From: an uncultured Clostridia bacterium
GTDB taxonomy: Bacteria > Bacillota > Clostridia > Christensenellales > Pumilibacteraceae
Length of the DNA stretch: 64,000 nucleotides
Direction of reading: 5' to 3'
NCBI GenBank assembly: GCA_947089425.1
Contig: CAMUKG010000005.1
Location: 62,001 to 126,000, forward strand
In this document: in pieces, positions 7,935 to 15,880 of the stretch
Position numbering within the stretch: the stretch's first letter is position 1
Layout of the letters: each line of letters starts with the position of its first letter
The notes under the pieces: model-generated
Database searches by the model: none
What the model saw: only the letters and a program-made list of their open reading frames with translations
Told to the model about the DNA's origin: nothing
Position numbers and translations under genes: made by a program

Positions 7935-9194
7935 ATGTTTGTAGACAGAATAAGAATTTACATTAAAGCGGGCAACGGCGGCAACGGTTGCACGAGCTTT
8001 TATACCGAAAAATACGTGAGTAACGGCGGGCCCGACGGCGGCGACGGCGGCGCGGGCGGCAATATTGTGTTCGAAGCCGATTCCCGCATGACCTCACTTC
8101 TCGATTTTAAATACGAGTCGCATTTTCGCGCGCCCGACGGCGAAAGAGGAAGCGGGAGATACTGCAACGGCAAATCGGGCAAAGAACTCGTTATAAAAGT
8201 TCCGCGCGGGACTGTTATTACCGATTATGAAAGCGGAGGCACCATTGCCGATTTGTTTACCGACGGCGAGCGCATAACCGTGCTTAAAGGAGGGCGGGGC
8301 GGCAAGGGAAACGCGCGCTTTAAAACGAGCAGAAGGCAAGCGCCGCATTTTTCGCAACTCGGCGAGCAAACCGAAGAAAAATGCGTGATGCTCGAACTCA
8401 AAACCATAGCGGACGTAGGGCTTGTTGGGTATCCCAACGTGGGAAAGAGCACGCTTTTGTCGTCGGTGAGTTCGGCAAAGCCCAAAATAGCGAACTATCA
8501 TTTCACAACGCTTTCGCCAAACTTGGGCGCAGTGCAATATTACGAGCACGGTTTTGTGGTGGCCGACATTCCCGGTCTTATAGACGGAGCGAGCAAGGGG
8601 GCAGGGCTTGGCACCGATTTTTTGCGGCATGTGGAACGCACGCGCCTTATTGTGCACGTTGTTGACATATCGGGCAGCGAAGGTCGCGACCCCGTAGAAG
8701 ACTATAAAAACATAAATCGCGAGCTTAAAGATTTTTCGCCAGAGCTAAGCAAGCGTCCTCAAATAGTCGCGCTCAACAAAGCTGAACTGTTGCCCGACGA
8801 CCGAGCGATTACCGAATTCAAACGCAAAGTAAAGGCTCCGTGTTTTCCGATTAGCGCTGTTACGAGGCAAGGGCTCGAATCGCTTTTGCGTTGCGTGTGG
8901 GAAACTCTTTCCACGCTTCCGCCCGTTGCGCCTCTCGAATTCGAACCGTTTGTTTATCCCGAACGCGACACTACCGGCTTTTCGGTGCAACGCGACGACG
9001 ACGGCGCGTTCGAAGTGGTGGGCGGCATGATTGAGGAACTTGCGCGCGGAGTGGTGCTCAATAGCTACGACAGTTTCAATTATTTTCAAAAGAGACTGCG
9101 CGATGACGGCGTGATAAAAGCGCTCAAAAAAGCGGGTGCGCAAGAGGGCGACACTGTGCGCATACTCGATTTTGAGTTCGATTTTGTGGAATAA
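7935..9194 (+). CDS. obg: GTPase Obg/CgtA
   Basis: This 419-residue ribosome-assembly GTPase has the glycine-rich Obg domain from the N-terminus (IKAGNGGNG, GPDGGDGGAGG, GGRGGKGNARF). The G domain follows with G1 GYPNVGKSTLL, G3 ADIPGLIDGA and G4 ALNKAEL. A C-terminal OCT domain follows (FSVQRDDDGAFEVVGG and onward). The start MFVDRIRIYIKAG is the usual Obg start, although the ribosome site upstream is weak. It is followed by the nadD-yqeK-rsfS fusion, matching the common Bacillota order obg-nadD-yqeK-rsfS. Confidence 0.96.
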   Translation: MFVDRIRIYIKAGNGGNGCTSFYTEKYVSNGGPDGGDGGAGGNIVFEADSRMTSLLDFKYESHFRAPDGERGSGRYCNGKSGKELVIKVPRGTVITDYESGGTIADLFTDGERITVLKGGRGGKGNARFKTSRRQAPHFSQLGEQTEEKCVMLELKTIADVGLVGYPNVGKSTLLSSVSSAKPKIANYHFTTLSPNLGAVQYYEHGFVVADIPGLIDGASKGAGLGTDFLRHVERTRLIVHVVDISGSEGRDPVEDYKNINRELKDFSPELSKRPQIVALNKAELLPDDRAITEFKRKVKAPCFPISAVTRQGLESLLRCVWETLSTLPPVAPLEFEPFVYPERDTTGFSVQRDDDGAFEVVGGMIEELARGVVLNSYDSFNYFQKRLRDDGVIKALKKAGAQEGDTVRILDFEFDFVE

Positions 9195-9223
9195 GCGGTT
9201 AAAATACAAGTAAGAGGAATATT

Positions 9224-10843
9224 ATGACAGACAAAGTACAAAAAGTGGCAATATTAGGCGGAAGCTTCGACCCCGTTACAAACGCGCATCTTGAAATAAT
9301 TAGAAAGTTGAGCAAAAAATTCTCTCGCGTGGTTGTGCTTCCTTGCTATATATCCCCCTTTAAGCGAGAGGGGTGCGACGCGAGCGGCGAAGAGCGAGTT
9401 AAAATGCTTAGGAAAGTAACTGCCGAGCTCGAAAACGTCAAAGTTTCCAAATGGGAAATAAAGCAAGAAAAAATAAGCTATTCTATCGACGCGGTGCGGC
9501 ATTACAAACAAAAGTACGAGGGAGCGGAACTCTTTTTCGTAATAGGTTCGGATTGCGTTTCGGGGCTTACCGAATGGAAAGACGCCGACGAACTTGCCGC
9601 AAGCGCAACATTCTTTTTAATTCGCAGAAAAGGATATGCGGCGTCTAAAAAATTGCTTGACAGCTTAAAAGAGTTGGGCTTTAAGTTTAAGTCCGCAGGT
9701 TTTACCGTTTCGGACGAATCTTCGAGCCTCGTTCGCGCGGCTGTCGCTTTCGGCAAAACCGCCGAATTTGTGCCCGCAGAGGTGTGCGAATATATAGAAA
9801 AGCACGGGCTGTATAAAGAATATGCGCCGTTCGTAAAGGCGTATAAAACTTTCGAACTCAAAGAGGAACGAATAGAGCATACATTCCGCGCAGTTAAAGC
9901 GGGAATAAGGCTTGCCAAAATATACGGCGAAAACGTAAACGAAGTAATTACGGCGCTTATTTTGCACGACATAGGCAAATATGCGGACGCGGAGACGCTC
10001 AAAAAACATAAAATCAAAGCCGAGCGGTATGCCGAGCTTTTAAAAAGCGCTCCCGCCGTATTGCACGCGCACGTTTCGGCGGCGATTGCCCGCGATTATT
10101 TTAAATGCAACGAGCGCATAGCGGGCGCAATCGAAAAGCATACTACGGGCGCGGCGGATATGTCGGAGTTCGACAAAATAGTGTATCTTGCCGATGCAAT
10201 AGAAGAGGGCCGGGAATACGAGGGCGTGGAATCGCTCCGCCGCGTTGCCGCGAAAGATTTAAACAGAGCTATGCTTCGTTCGCTCAAAGCTACGGTTAAA
10301 ACGTTGAAGCAAAGCGGCAAACCCGTGTGCGAGGAAACGATTGTAGCTTGTAAGCATTTCGCCGAAATTTGCCGCGAGGCGACCGCCGCAAAGAAAGCGG
10401 CGCCCGTGTTTGCCGAAGTCAAAAAAGTTACCGTTGTGCAAAAGCAAGAGCCTGAAAATAATAAGAAAGCGAAAGCGGAATATGACGACCTTAAAAACAA
10501 GGGCGGCAAAGTTTTGGCACATTTCATAGCGGAAAAGCTTTCCGAAAAGAAAGGACGCGACATAGTTATTATAGACGTCGCGCAAAAAACGGTGCTCGCG
10601 GATTGTTTCGTGATTGCGGGCGCGGGTTCTACAACAGCCGTTAAAGCAATGGCGGATTACGTTGACGAAAAACTCAGCAAAGAACATAAAATAGAGCCGT
10701 TGAGGAGGGACATATCGCCGAAATGGGCGGTGCTTGACTACGGCGACGTAATCGTTCACATTCAGCACGAAGAAGCGAGAGAATTTTATCGCTTGGAAAA
10801 ACTGTGGGATAACGGCGATAACGTGACCCCGTTTATCGATTAA
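9224..10843 (+). CDS. Trifunctional fusion: NadD - YqeK HD hydrolase - RsfS
   Basis: One uninterrupted 539-residue frame carries three proteins that are normally separate. Residues about 7-200 are nicotinate-nucleotide adenylyltransferase (GGSFDPVTNAH; SSSLVRAAV near the end). Residues about 210-390 are an HD-domain YqeK-type phosphohydrolase (H219, LHDIGK with H248-D249, HAH at 281-283, EKHTTG at 304-309). Residues about 428-532 are ribosome silencing factor RsfS (DCFVIAGAGSTTAVKA, RRDISPKWAVLDYGDVIVHI). A Lys/Glu-rich linker (about 390-427) joins the last two. In Bacillus these are the adjacent genes yqeJ, yqeK and yqeL. The ribosome site is AAGAGGA. Confidence 0.92.
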   Translation: MTDKVQKVAILGGSFDPVTNAHLEIIRKLSKKFSRVVVLPCYISPFKREGCDASGEERVKMLRKVTAELENVKVSKWEIKQEKISYSIDAVRHYKQKYEGAELFFVIGSDCVSGLTEWKDADELAASATFFLIRRKGYAASKKLLDSLKELGFKFKSAGFTVSDESSSLVRAAVAFGKTAEFVPAEVCEYIEKHGLYKEYAPFVKAYKTFELKEERIEHTFRAVKAGIRLAKIYGENVNEVITALILHDIGKYADAETLKKHKIKAERYAELLKSAPAVLHAHVSAAIARDYFKCNERIAGAIEKHTTGAADMSEFDKIVYLADAIEEGREYEGVESLRRVAAKDLNRAMLRSLKATVKTLKQSGKPVCEETIVACKHFAEICREATAAKKAAPVFAEVKKVTVVQKQEPENNKKAKAEYDDLKNKGGKVLAHFIAEKLSEKKGRDIVIIDVAQKTVLADCFVIAGAGSTTAVKAMADYVDEKLSKEHKIEPLRRDISPKWAVLDYGDVIVHIQHEEAREFYRLEKLWDNGDNVTPFID

Positions 10844-10863
10844 AAAATGCGCATAAAAAACGC

Positions 10864-10892
10864 TTGACAGCAATCTAAAAACGGTGTATGCT
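10864..10892 (+). promoter_or_regulatory. Promoter upstream of the FMN riboswitch
   Basis: A consensus TTGACA (10864-10869) is followed by a 17 bp spacer and TATGCT (10887-10892). Transcription would start a few bases before the riboswitch. Confidence 0.55.
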
Positions 10893-10903
10893 TATATTGC
10901 AAG

Positions 10904-11011
10904 CTTAGGGGCGGGGCGTGATTCCCCACCGGCGGTATAGTCCGCGAGCGCGTTTTGCGTATGACGGGGCGAGATTCCCCGACCGACGGTTACAGTCCGG
11001 ATGAAATAAGG
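10904..11011 (+). ncRNA. FMN riboswitch (RFN element)
   Basis: The conserved RFN blocks are readable in order: a GGGGCGGGG stretch, GATTCCCCACCGGCGGTA, AGTCCGCGAGCG, a second GGGGCGAGATTCCCC, GACCGACGGTTACAGTCC and GGATGAAATAAG. The P1 helix closes with CTTA against TAAG. The aptamer senses flavin mononucleotide. It controls the RibU-type gene that starts at 11070, consistent with repression of riboflavin uptake when FMN is plentiful. Confidence 0.95.
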
Positions 11012-11038
11012 TTTTTGCGTTTTTTGCATGTTTTTTTG

Positions 11039-11069
11039 CCGCCCCGTAAATTTTCGGAGGCGGTTTTTT
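11039..11069 (+). terminator. Riboswitch expression platform: terminator hairpin that also holds the ribosome site
   Basis: CCGCCCCG (11039-11046) pairs with CGGAGGCGG (11055-11063, one bulged A) around an 8 nt A/T loop. Six Ts (11064-11069) follow, directly abutting ATG 11070. The GGAGG ribosome site (11056-11060) is inside the 3' arm, so the same hairpin could stop transcription or hide the Shine-Dalgarno sequence. Confidence 0.75.
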
Positions 11070-11867
11070 ATGCGCGAAAAGTTTTTCACAACAAAAAATA
11101 TTACCGTTGCGGCGGTAATGACGGCGATTTCATTTGTGCTTTACATGTTTGTAAAGTTCCCGTTGCCAATGATTTTTCCGCCGTTTCTCGACGTGCAATT
11201 TTCCGAAATGCCCGCTATGCTCACGGGATTTATGATGGGTCCCGTGTGGGGAAGCTTAATTATAGTTTTCAAATGTCTTTTAAAATTGCCGTTTACTTCA
11301 ACGGCGGGAGTTGGCGAACTCGGCGACCTTTTAATGGGAATAGCATACGTGTTGCCCGCATCGCTCATATATAAGCGCAAACGCACAAAGTCGGGTGCTT
11401 TAATTGCGCTTGCTGTGGGAACCGCTTGCCAAATCGTTATTGCGTTGGTTGTAAACGGAGTTATGCTCATTCCGTTCTATGCGAAAGCTTTCGGTTGGGA
11501 CGCCGTTGTGGGAATGCTTACGAATTTGTTTCCGAGCATTAGCAAAGACAGTTTTTACCGTTATTACTTGCCGCTTTCGGTGTTGCCGTTTAATTTGCTA
11601 AGGTTGTCGATTTGCTCGATAGTCACGTTTTTTGTGTATAAACATTTGCATAAACTCATAAACAAAATGTTTGCTCCTCGCGCAAAAAAAACTTGCGCTA
11701 CGCAAACTGTGTCGGAGGAAGTAACGGCGGTTTCTTCGGGAGCGTCTTTGAAAAATACCGAGCTTGCTTGCGAGCCCGATTTGAATTCGGAAATAGCCGC
11801 CGACGCGCTCGTTTCGGACGCGGCGTCATCATCCGTTTCGGATTCGTTACGTAAAGAAAATTCGTAA
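11070..11867 (+). CDS. ribU: RibU-type riboflavin ECF transporter S component
   Basis: The 265-residue membrane protein has the RibU pattern: N-terminal helix VAAVMTAISFVLYMF, FLDVQFSEMPAMLTGFMMGPVWG, and several further hydrophobic helices up to about residue 200. It binds riboflavin and uses a shared energising ECF module encoded elsewhere. The FMN riboswitch upstream strongly supports the substrate. ATG 11070 is chosen because GGAGG lies 9 nt ahead; an in-frame ATG at 11028 lies in the riboswitch platform. The C-terminal about 65 residues are hydrophilic and Ser/Ala/Glu-rich, longer than usual. Confidence 0.9.
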   Translation: MREKFFTTKNITVAAVMTAISFVLYMFVKFPLPMIFPPFLDVQFSEMPAMLTGFMMGPVWGSLIIVFKCLLKLPFTSTAGVGELGDLLMGIAYVLPASLIYKRKRTKSGALIALAVGTACQIVIALVVNGVMLIPFYAKAFGWDAVVGMLTNLFPSISKDSFYRYYLPLSVLPFNLLRLSICSIVTFFVYKHLHKLINKMFAPRAKKTCATQTVSEEVTAVSSGASLKNTELACEPDLNSEIAADALVSDAASSSVSDSLRKENS

Positions 11868-11901
11868 CCGATTTGTCCGCGCCGAAAATAGCGAATAAAG
11901 A

Positions 11902-11930
11902 TTGACTTTTTGCCTATAATATTGTACAAT
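11902..11930 (+). promoter_or_regulatory. Promoter of the acidic coiled-coil protein gene
   Basis: TTGACT (11902-11907), a 17 bp spacer and TACAAT (11925-11930) form a good sigma-A promoter. Transcription would begin about 25 nt before ATG 11961. Confidence 0.6.
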
Positions 11931-11960
11931 ATTTGTACGAAATGCGCGGGGAAGGCGAAA

Positions 11961-13562
11961 ATGCAAGACAGAGAACAAATTCAAAAGGAAATCGACGCGG
12001 TAAGATTGCAAATAAGTATTGTGGATACTGCGGCAACTACCGCGCCCGCCGACGAAAAAGAGCGTTGGAGCAAAAAACGCATAGCTTTGCAAACCCGTTT
12101 GGAAGCGTTGCAAAAAGATTTGGCGGCGTGTAAGGGAATCGACAGCGGGGTGCCCGTTTTCGACGATGCCGAAGCTGACGCAATGTTTAATCAAATTATT
12201 TTTGCGGAAGAGGGAAAGCCGATGTCGGAACAAATATCTGACGCCGTGTTCGAAGCTCAACCGGAGCCCGCTTATTCTCAACCCGAAATTTCCGATTCGG
12301 AAGCGGACGAAATGCTCAATACGATTTTATATGCCGACGGCGGTTCCGACTCTGTGAAAACCGACGAATCGCAAGCGCAGCCCGACGCCGAAGCCGACGC
12401 AATATTTGAGCGAATATTTGCTACGCCCGATTCGTCTTACGGCGATTTGAGCGAGGCGCAAAACGTGATTAAAGCTGACGAACCGCCCGTAGAACAAGTT
12501 TCGCCCGAGAATAATGCGGAAGAAACCGTTTTCGTCATGCCGCCGTTCGAGTCCGAAGAAAAGAAAAACGATTTTTCTTTTGAAGAAACCGAAAACGTAA
12601 TAGCGGCAATGCCCAAAGAAGAAGAGAAAACGAAAGAGGCGCAAACAGAGTCCGTAGATTCTGCCATATTTACCGAACCTATCGAAAACGAAAAGGAAGA
12701 AACCGTTTTCAAAGCCGAAGAACACACGCCGAAACGGGAAGAGAGCGAAGACGAATTATGGGAACCGTCGGTTATAAAAGTTGAGAACGTCGAAGAGAAA
12801 AAGGCGGAGCTCGAGCAACAAGCGGTTTTCGGCAACGGAAGAGCCGCAAGTCCCGTTTTCGAAAACGAGAGCGAAATCGTGCGCGCCGTTCCCGTTCGGT
12901 CGGAACCTCTCGAAGTTGACGCCGAAACTGCTCTCACAATCGAAAAACTGAAAGCCGACGCCGAAGAGGCGAACCGCAAAGCGCAAATTGCGCTCGCCGA
13001 AGCGGAGAAACTGCGTGAAGAAGCGAAAAAAATCAAACTTGCCGCCGAGACGGAACGAGCGATGTACGCCGCCGAAATGGAATTGCGCAGAGGAATAAGA
13101 CAGCGCGAAGACGCTATGCGCGAAGAAGCGGCGCGCGCCGAAAAAGACAGAATAAACGAAAAAATAGCGAAGAGAAAAGCGGAGATTACCGAAATTCGCA
13201 ACGGCTTGCAAGACGTTAAAGATTCCGAAAGCGCTTTCGCGTTGCGCGAGAAATTATTCGCGGTGCAACTCGTGCTCGACGAAGACGAGCGAAACAGCCC
13301 CGAAATATCGTATTTGCTCACCAAATCGCTTGACGACCTAAGTCATGTTTTGGAAGTTTCCGAACTTAAAAGGCGGCTCGCAGCTTTGGTAGCCGCAAAA
13401 AAAGCCGCGCCGAAAGCGCCGCCGAAAAAGGCCGCTCCAAAGAAAAAAGCGGCGAAAAAGCCCGCGAAAAAGAAAAAGCTCGTAGCCGCTTCGCGTCGTC
13501 GTCCGCCGCTCCGTCCTTATGCCCGCCGCCGTCCGCCGTCGCGTTATTCGGCTCCTCGCTGA
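11961..13562 (+). CDS. Acidic coiled-coil protein with three EAD repeats and a histone-H1-like basic tail
   Basis: I do not recognise a family for this 533-residue protein. The start is ATG 11961, with GGGGAAGG ahead and a promoter just upstream. Residues 1-60 form a predicted helix. Residues 69-84, 112-127 and 142-156 carry three copies of a motif of the form D-x-EAD-x-(M/I)-(F/L)-x-x-I-(I/L/F). A long Glu-rich disordered region follows, with EETVF twice. Residues about 320-480 are a charged coiled coil (EEANRKAQIALAEAEKLREE). The last about 50 residues are Lys/Pro/Ala then Arg/Pro-rich (KKAAPKAPPKKAAPKKK), resembling H1-like tails. There is no signal peptide or membrane segment. The tail suggests nucleic acid or polyanion binding. 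Confidence 0.7.
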   Translation: MQDREQIQKEIDAVRLQISIVDTAATTAPADEKERWSKKRIALQTRLEALQKDLAACKGIDSGVPVFDDAEADAMFNQIIFAEEGKPMSEQISDAVFEAQPEPAYSQPEISDSEADEMLNTILYADGGSDSVKTDESQAQPDAEADAIFERIFATPDSSYGDLSEAQNVIKADEPPVEQVSPENNAEETVFVMPPFESEEKKNDFSFEETENVIAAMPKEEEKTKEAQTESVDSAIFTEPIENEKEETVFKAEEHTPKREESEDELWEPSVIKVENVEEKKAELEQQAVFGNGRAASPVFENESEIVRAVPVRSEPLEVDAETALTIEKLKADAEEANRKAQIALAEAEKLREEAKKIKLAAETERAMYAAEMELRRGIRQREDAMREEAARAEKDRINEKIAKRKAEITEIRNGLQDVKDSESAFALREKLFAVQLVLDEDERNSPEISYLLTKSLDDLSHVLEVSELKRRLAALVAAKKAAPKAPPKKAAPKKKAAKKPAKKKKLVAASRRRPPLRPYARRRPPSRYSAPR

Positions 13563-13580
13563 TAGCTTTTTAATAGAATA

Positions 13581-13613
13581 AAAACGAAGTTCCTAAACGG
13601 GCTTCGTTTTTTT
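13581..13613 (+). terminator. Intrinsic terminator
   Basis: AAAACGAAG (13581-13589) pairs with CTTCGTTTT (13602-13610) and runs into a T tract. It lies 18 nt behind the stop of the acidic coiled-coil gene. Confidence 0.8.
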
Positions 13614-13816
13614 AATTGCGAAAAACGTTGAGAAGTATAAAAGTATATTCTGTTGTTTGCAAAAAAGCAAAACATTATTTTTGTATGCCAAATTTTGAAA
13701 GAAAAAAATGTTCATGAGAAATTTTCAAAAAGCACGCCAATATGAGGGGGGGACATATGTTATAATTTTGATAAATTTTAGGGCGCATTTAATGCTCTTA
13801 AAGGAGAAAGCGATTG

Positions 13817-13946
13817 ATGCGAAAAATATTGCGAACACTTTATATTCCAAGCAGAGCTTTTACGCGAACTGAAAGATGTTTACGATTCCGTAGTGTTAAC
13901 TTCGGAAGAGTTTGAAATCGAGAAGCAAAAAATATTAAATAGATAA
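13817..13946 (+). pseudogene. Remnant of a small SHOCT-domain protein
   Basis: From 13854 one frame reads ELLRELKDVYDSVVLTSEEF and continues EIEKQKILNR to a stop at 13944-13946. This matches the short SHOCT domain found at the C-terminus of many small proteins. A good AAAGGAG site (13800-13806) and ATG 13817 precede it, but that ATG is in a different frame, and the SHOCT frame has a TGA just upstream. A frameshift near the A-run at 13821-13826 would join them. The rest of the 13.6-14.08 kb interval shows no intact gene. Confidence 0.45.
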
Positions 13947-13963
13947 AATTTGTATTTTATAGA

Positions 13964-13987
13964 AGAGCGCCGAAAAGTGCTCTTTTT
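13964..13987 (+). terminator. Intrinsic terminator after the SHOCT remnant
   Basis: AGAGCGC (13964-13970) pairs with GTGCTCT (13977-13983, one G-T pair) around a 6 nt loop, followed by TTTT. It indicates that the remnant was, or is, a separate transcription unit. Confidence 0.65.
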
Positions 13988-14043
13988 GCATGTTGAGCGG
14001 CAAGCGTTTTTTTATTGCTTTTCGGTTCGAGTGTTTCAGTCGC

Positions 14044-14072
14044 TTGCAAAATTCTTATATTTGTGATAAAAT
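14044..14072 (+). promoter_or_regulatory. Promoter of the tsaE operon, apparently leaderless
   Basis: TTGCAA (14044-14049), a 17 bp spacer and TAAAAT (14067-14072) are followed by only 8 nt before ATG 14081. No properly spaced ribosome site fits in that space. Confidence 0.6.
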
Positions 14073-14080
14073 GAAAAGGT

Positions 14081-14500
14081 ATGAAATACGTTAGCGAAAA
14101 CGAGTTGCAAACTCTCGAACTCGGGCGCAAGCTCGGCGAAAAATTGCGCGGAGGAGAAATAGTTACTCTTTCGGGCGATTTGGGCGCGGGCAAAACCGTT
14201 TTCACAAAGGGAATAGCGCTCGGGCTCGGCATTTCAGAGACGATTGTGAGCCCCACGTTTGCGCTTATGAACGAATATGACGGAAGACTTACGCTTTATC
14301 ACTACGACGCTTATAGGCTAAATAGCGGGCGCGAAGCGGTTGAGGCGGGGCTTGCCGAGTATTTCGGCGAGAACGGCGGCGTATGCGTTATAGAATGGTG
14401 GAAAAACATAGACGATGTTTTGCCGCGTTCAAACGTTATTGCGGTAAGTATAGAATATAAAGACGAAAACGAGAGGAATATAGAAATTGTTGAACAGTAA
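14081..14500 (+). CDS. tsaE: tRNA threonylcarbamoyladenosine biosynthesis ATPase TsaE
   Basis: This 139-residue P-loop ATPase drives the TsaBDE complex that makes t6A37 in tRNAs reading ANN codons. The Walker A motif is GDLGAGKTVFTKGIA and the family signature VSPTFALMNEY follows; IEWW sits near the C-terminus. It is first in a run tsaE-yhbY-tsaB-rimI with overlapping genes. TsaD is not in this window. Confidence 0.94.
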   Translation: MKYVSENELQTLELGRKLGEKLRGGEIVTLSGDLGAGKTVFTKGIALGLGISETIVSPTFALMNEYDGRLTLYHYDAYRLNSGREAVEAGLAEYFGENGGVCVIEWWKNIDDVLPRSNVIAVSIEYKDENERNIEIVEQ

Positions 14501-14789
14501 ACAAAGAGCGACTCTTCGCTCGCAAGCGGCTTCGGTTGCTTCGGTCTTTCAACTCGGGAAAGACGGATTGACCGATAATTTTATCGAGAGTTGCGATTCC
14601 GCTTTGACGGCGAGGGAATTGATTAAAATTACGGTGCTCCGTTCGGCGCCGCTTTCGTCGCGCGAAGCGGGGGAGGAGACGGCGAAAAAATTGGGCGCGG
14701 AATTTGTGGCGGCAATAGGCAATAAGTTCATATTGTACCGTTACAGCAAAGATAAATCCGAGCATATAAAACTCGACGCGCGCTCATGA
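14487..14789 (+). CDS. yhbY: YhbY family RNA-binding protein
   Basis: The 100-residue protein is a single CRS1-YhbY domain, linked to 50S ribosomal subunit assembly. The opening LNSKQRATLRSQA, the GKDGLTDNFIES block and the closing GNKFILYRYSK are family hallmarks; the usual GxxG loop is replaced by around APLSSREAGEE. It starts with TTG 14487, with GAGAGG about 10 nt upstream, and overlaps tsaE by 14 nt. yhbY inside a tsa operon is unusual; it often sits near obg or nadD. Confidence 0.88.
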   Translation: MLNSKQRATLRSQAASVASVFQLGKDGLTDNFIESCDSALTARELIKITVLRSAPLSSREAGEETAKKLGAEFVAAIGNKFILYRYSKDKSEHIKLDARS

Positions 14790-15427
14790 AAATTCTTGCG
14801 TTAAACACGGCGGGGCATTCGGTGGAAGTCGCGCTCTCTACCGGCGAATTTTTTCGCGACGAAGACGGTAAATGTGCTTCGTCGGCGCTGATGCCTCATA
14901 TAGACGAACTGTTGGAAAACGCGAGAATGAGTCTTTCCGATTTGGATTATATAGCTTGCGTGACGGGACCGGGTTCGTTCACCGGAATTCGCATAGGAGT
15001 TAGCTCCGTGCGCTCTATGTGTTATGCTTGCGGTAAGCCCGCTCTCGGCATTCACGAACTTAGAATGTTGGCATATAATAAAAGAGCCGACGGTTACGGT
15101 AAAATTCTTTGCGTAACCGACGGAAGCAACGGAACCGCATATATGTGCGAATACGATGCCGACAGAAATCCGCTAACCGATTGCGTTTGCGTTTCTATGC
15201 AAGAGGCTTTGCAAAAAGCCGAGCGTTACGACGGCGTTGTTTGTGCCGACGAGCGCGTAGCACCGTTTCTTTCTAACGCCGTGCCGCCCGCGCTCGATTG
15301 TTCCGCGCTCATACGCGCCGCAAAAGAGTTGTATTCGTTTGCCGACGAATGGCAAAAGCTTGTGCCCGAATATGTGAGAGAATCGCAAGCCGAGCGCGAC
15401 TTGAAAGCGAGGCAAAATGGCGATTGA
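14786..15427 (+). CDS. tsaB: tRNA threonylcarbamoyladenosine biosynthesis protein TsaB
   Basis: This 213-residue ASKHA-fold protein is the scaffold partner of TsaD. The N-terminal ILALNTAGHSVEVAL, the ALMPHIDELLENA helix and the signature GPGSFTGIRIGVSSVRSM are diagnostic. It overlaps yhbY by 4 nt (ATGA) and rimI by 11 nt, so the set is translationally coupled. The length is typical. Confidence 0.94.
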   Translation: MKILALNTAGHSVEVALSTGEFFRDEDGKCASSALMPHIDELLENARMSLSDLDYIACVTGPGSFTGIRIGVSSVRSMCYACGKPALGIHELRMLAYNKRADGYGKILCVTDGSNGTAYMCEYDADRNPLTDCVCVSMQEALQKAERYDGVVCADERVAPFLSNAVPPALDCSALIRAAKELYSFADEWQKLVPEYVRESQAERDLKARQNGD

Positions 15428-15851
15428 ACTTCGCAGAGCTTCACTTTCCGATAGTAACGCCGTTGCGCAAATGGAAAGGCAATACATAGAATGCGCTTGG
15501 ACGGAAAGCATGGTGCGCGAAGCGCTTTCCGACGAAAACACCGCTATTTATTTACTGAGTGAAAATGGTCAAATAGCAGGCTACGGCGGGCTTAAAACGG
15601 TATTCGAGACGGCGGAAATATATAATATCGCGGTTTCGGAGCATTGCCGTCGAAAGGGGTACGGCAAGGCGCTCTTGCGAAAGCTGTGCGAACATGCCGC
15701 CGATTCGGGCGCGCGAGAAATTTTTTTGGAAGTAAACGAGCATAACGCGGCGGCGCGAGCTCTTTACGAATCGTGCGGGTTTAAAATATTGAACACGCGC
15801 AAAAATTATTACAAAAGCGGCAACGCGTTGGTTTTTCGAAAAGAACTGTGA
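15417..15851 (+). CDS. rimI: Ribosomal-protein-alanine N-acetyltransferase RimI-like (GNAT)
   Basis: The 144-residue GNAT acetyltransferase has the acetyl-CoA-binding motif VSEHCRRKGYGKALL and the C-terminal EVNEHNAAARALYESCGFK typical of RimI. RimI acetylates the N-terminus of ribosomal protein S18. The position directly after tsaB is the classic arrangement. The N-terminal IELRRASLSDSNAV matches the family. Confidence 0.9.
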   Translation: MAIELRRASLSDSNAVAQMERQYIECAWTESMVREALSDENTAIYLLSENGQIAGYGGLKTVFETAEIYNIAVSEHCRRKGYGKALLRKLCEHAADSGAREIFLEVNEHNAAARALYESCGFKILNTRKNYYKSGNALVFRKEL

Positions 15852-15880
15852 GAACGCGAAATTCTTAACGGAGCGAAAAC

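Noticed and set aside
12437..13324. Open frame of about 295 codons on the minus strand
   Set aside because: It is a Ser-rich shadow of the Glu/Ala/Lys-rich coiled-coil gene on the other strand.
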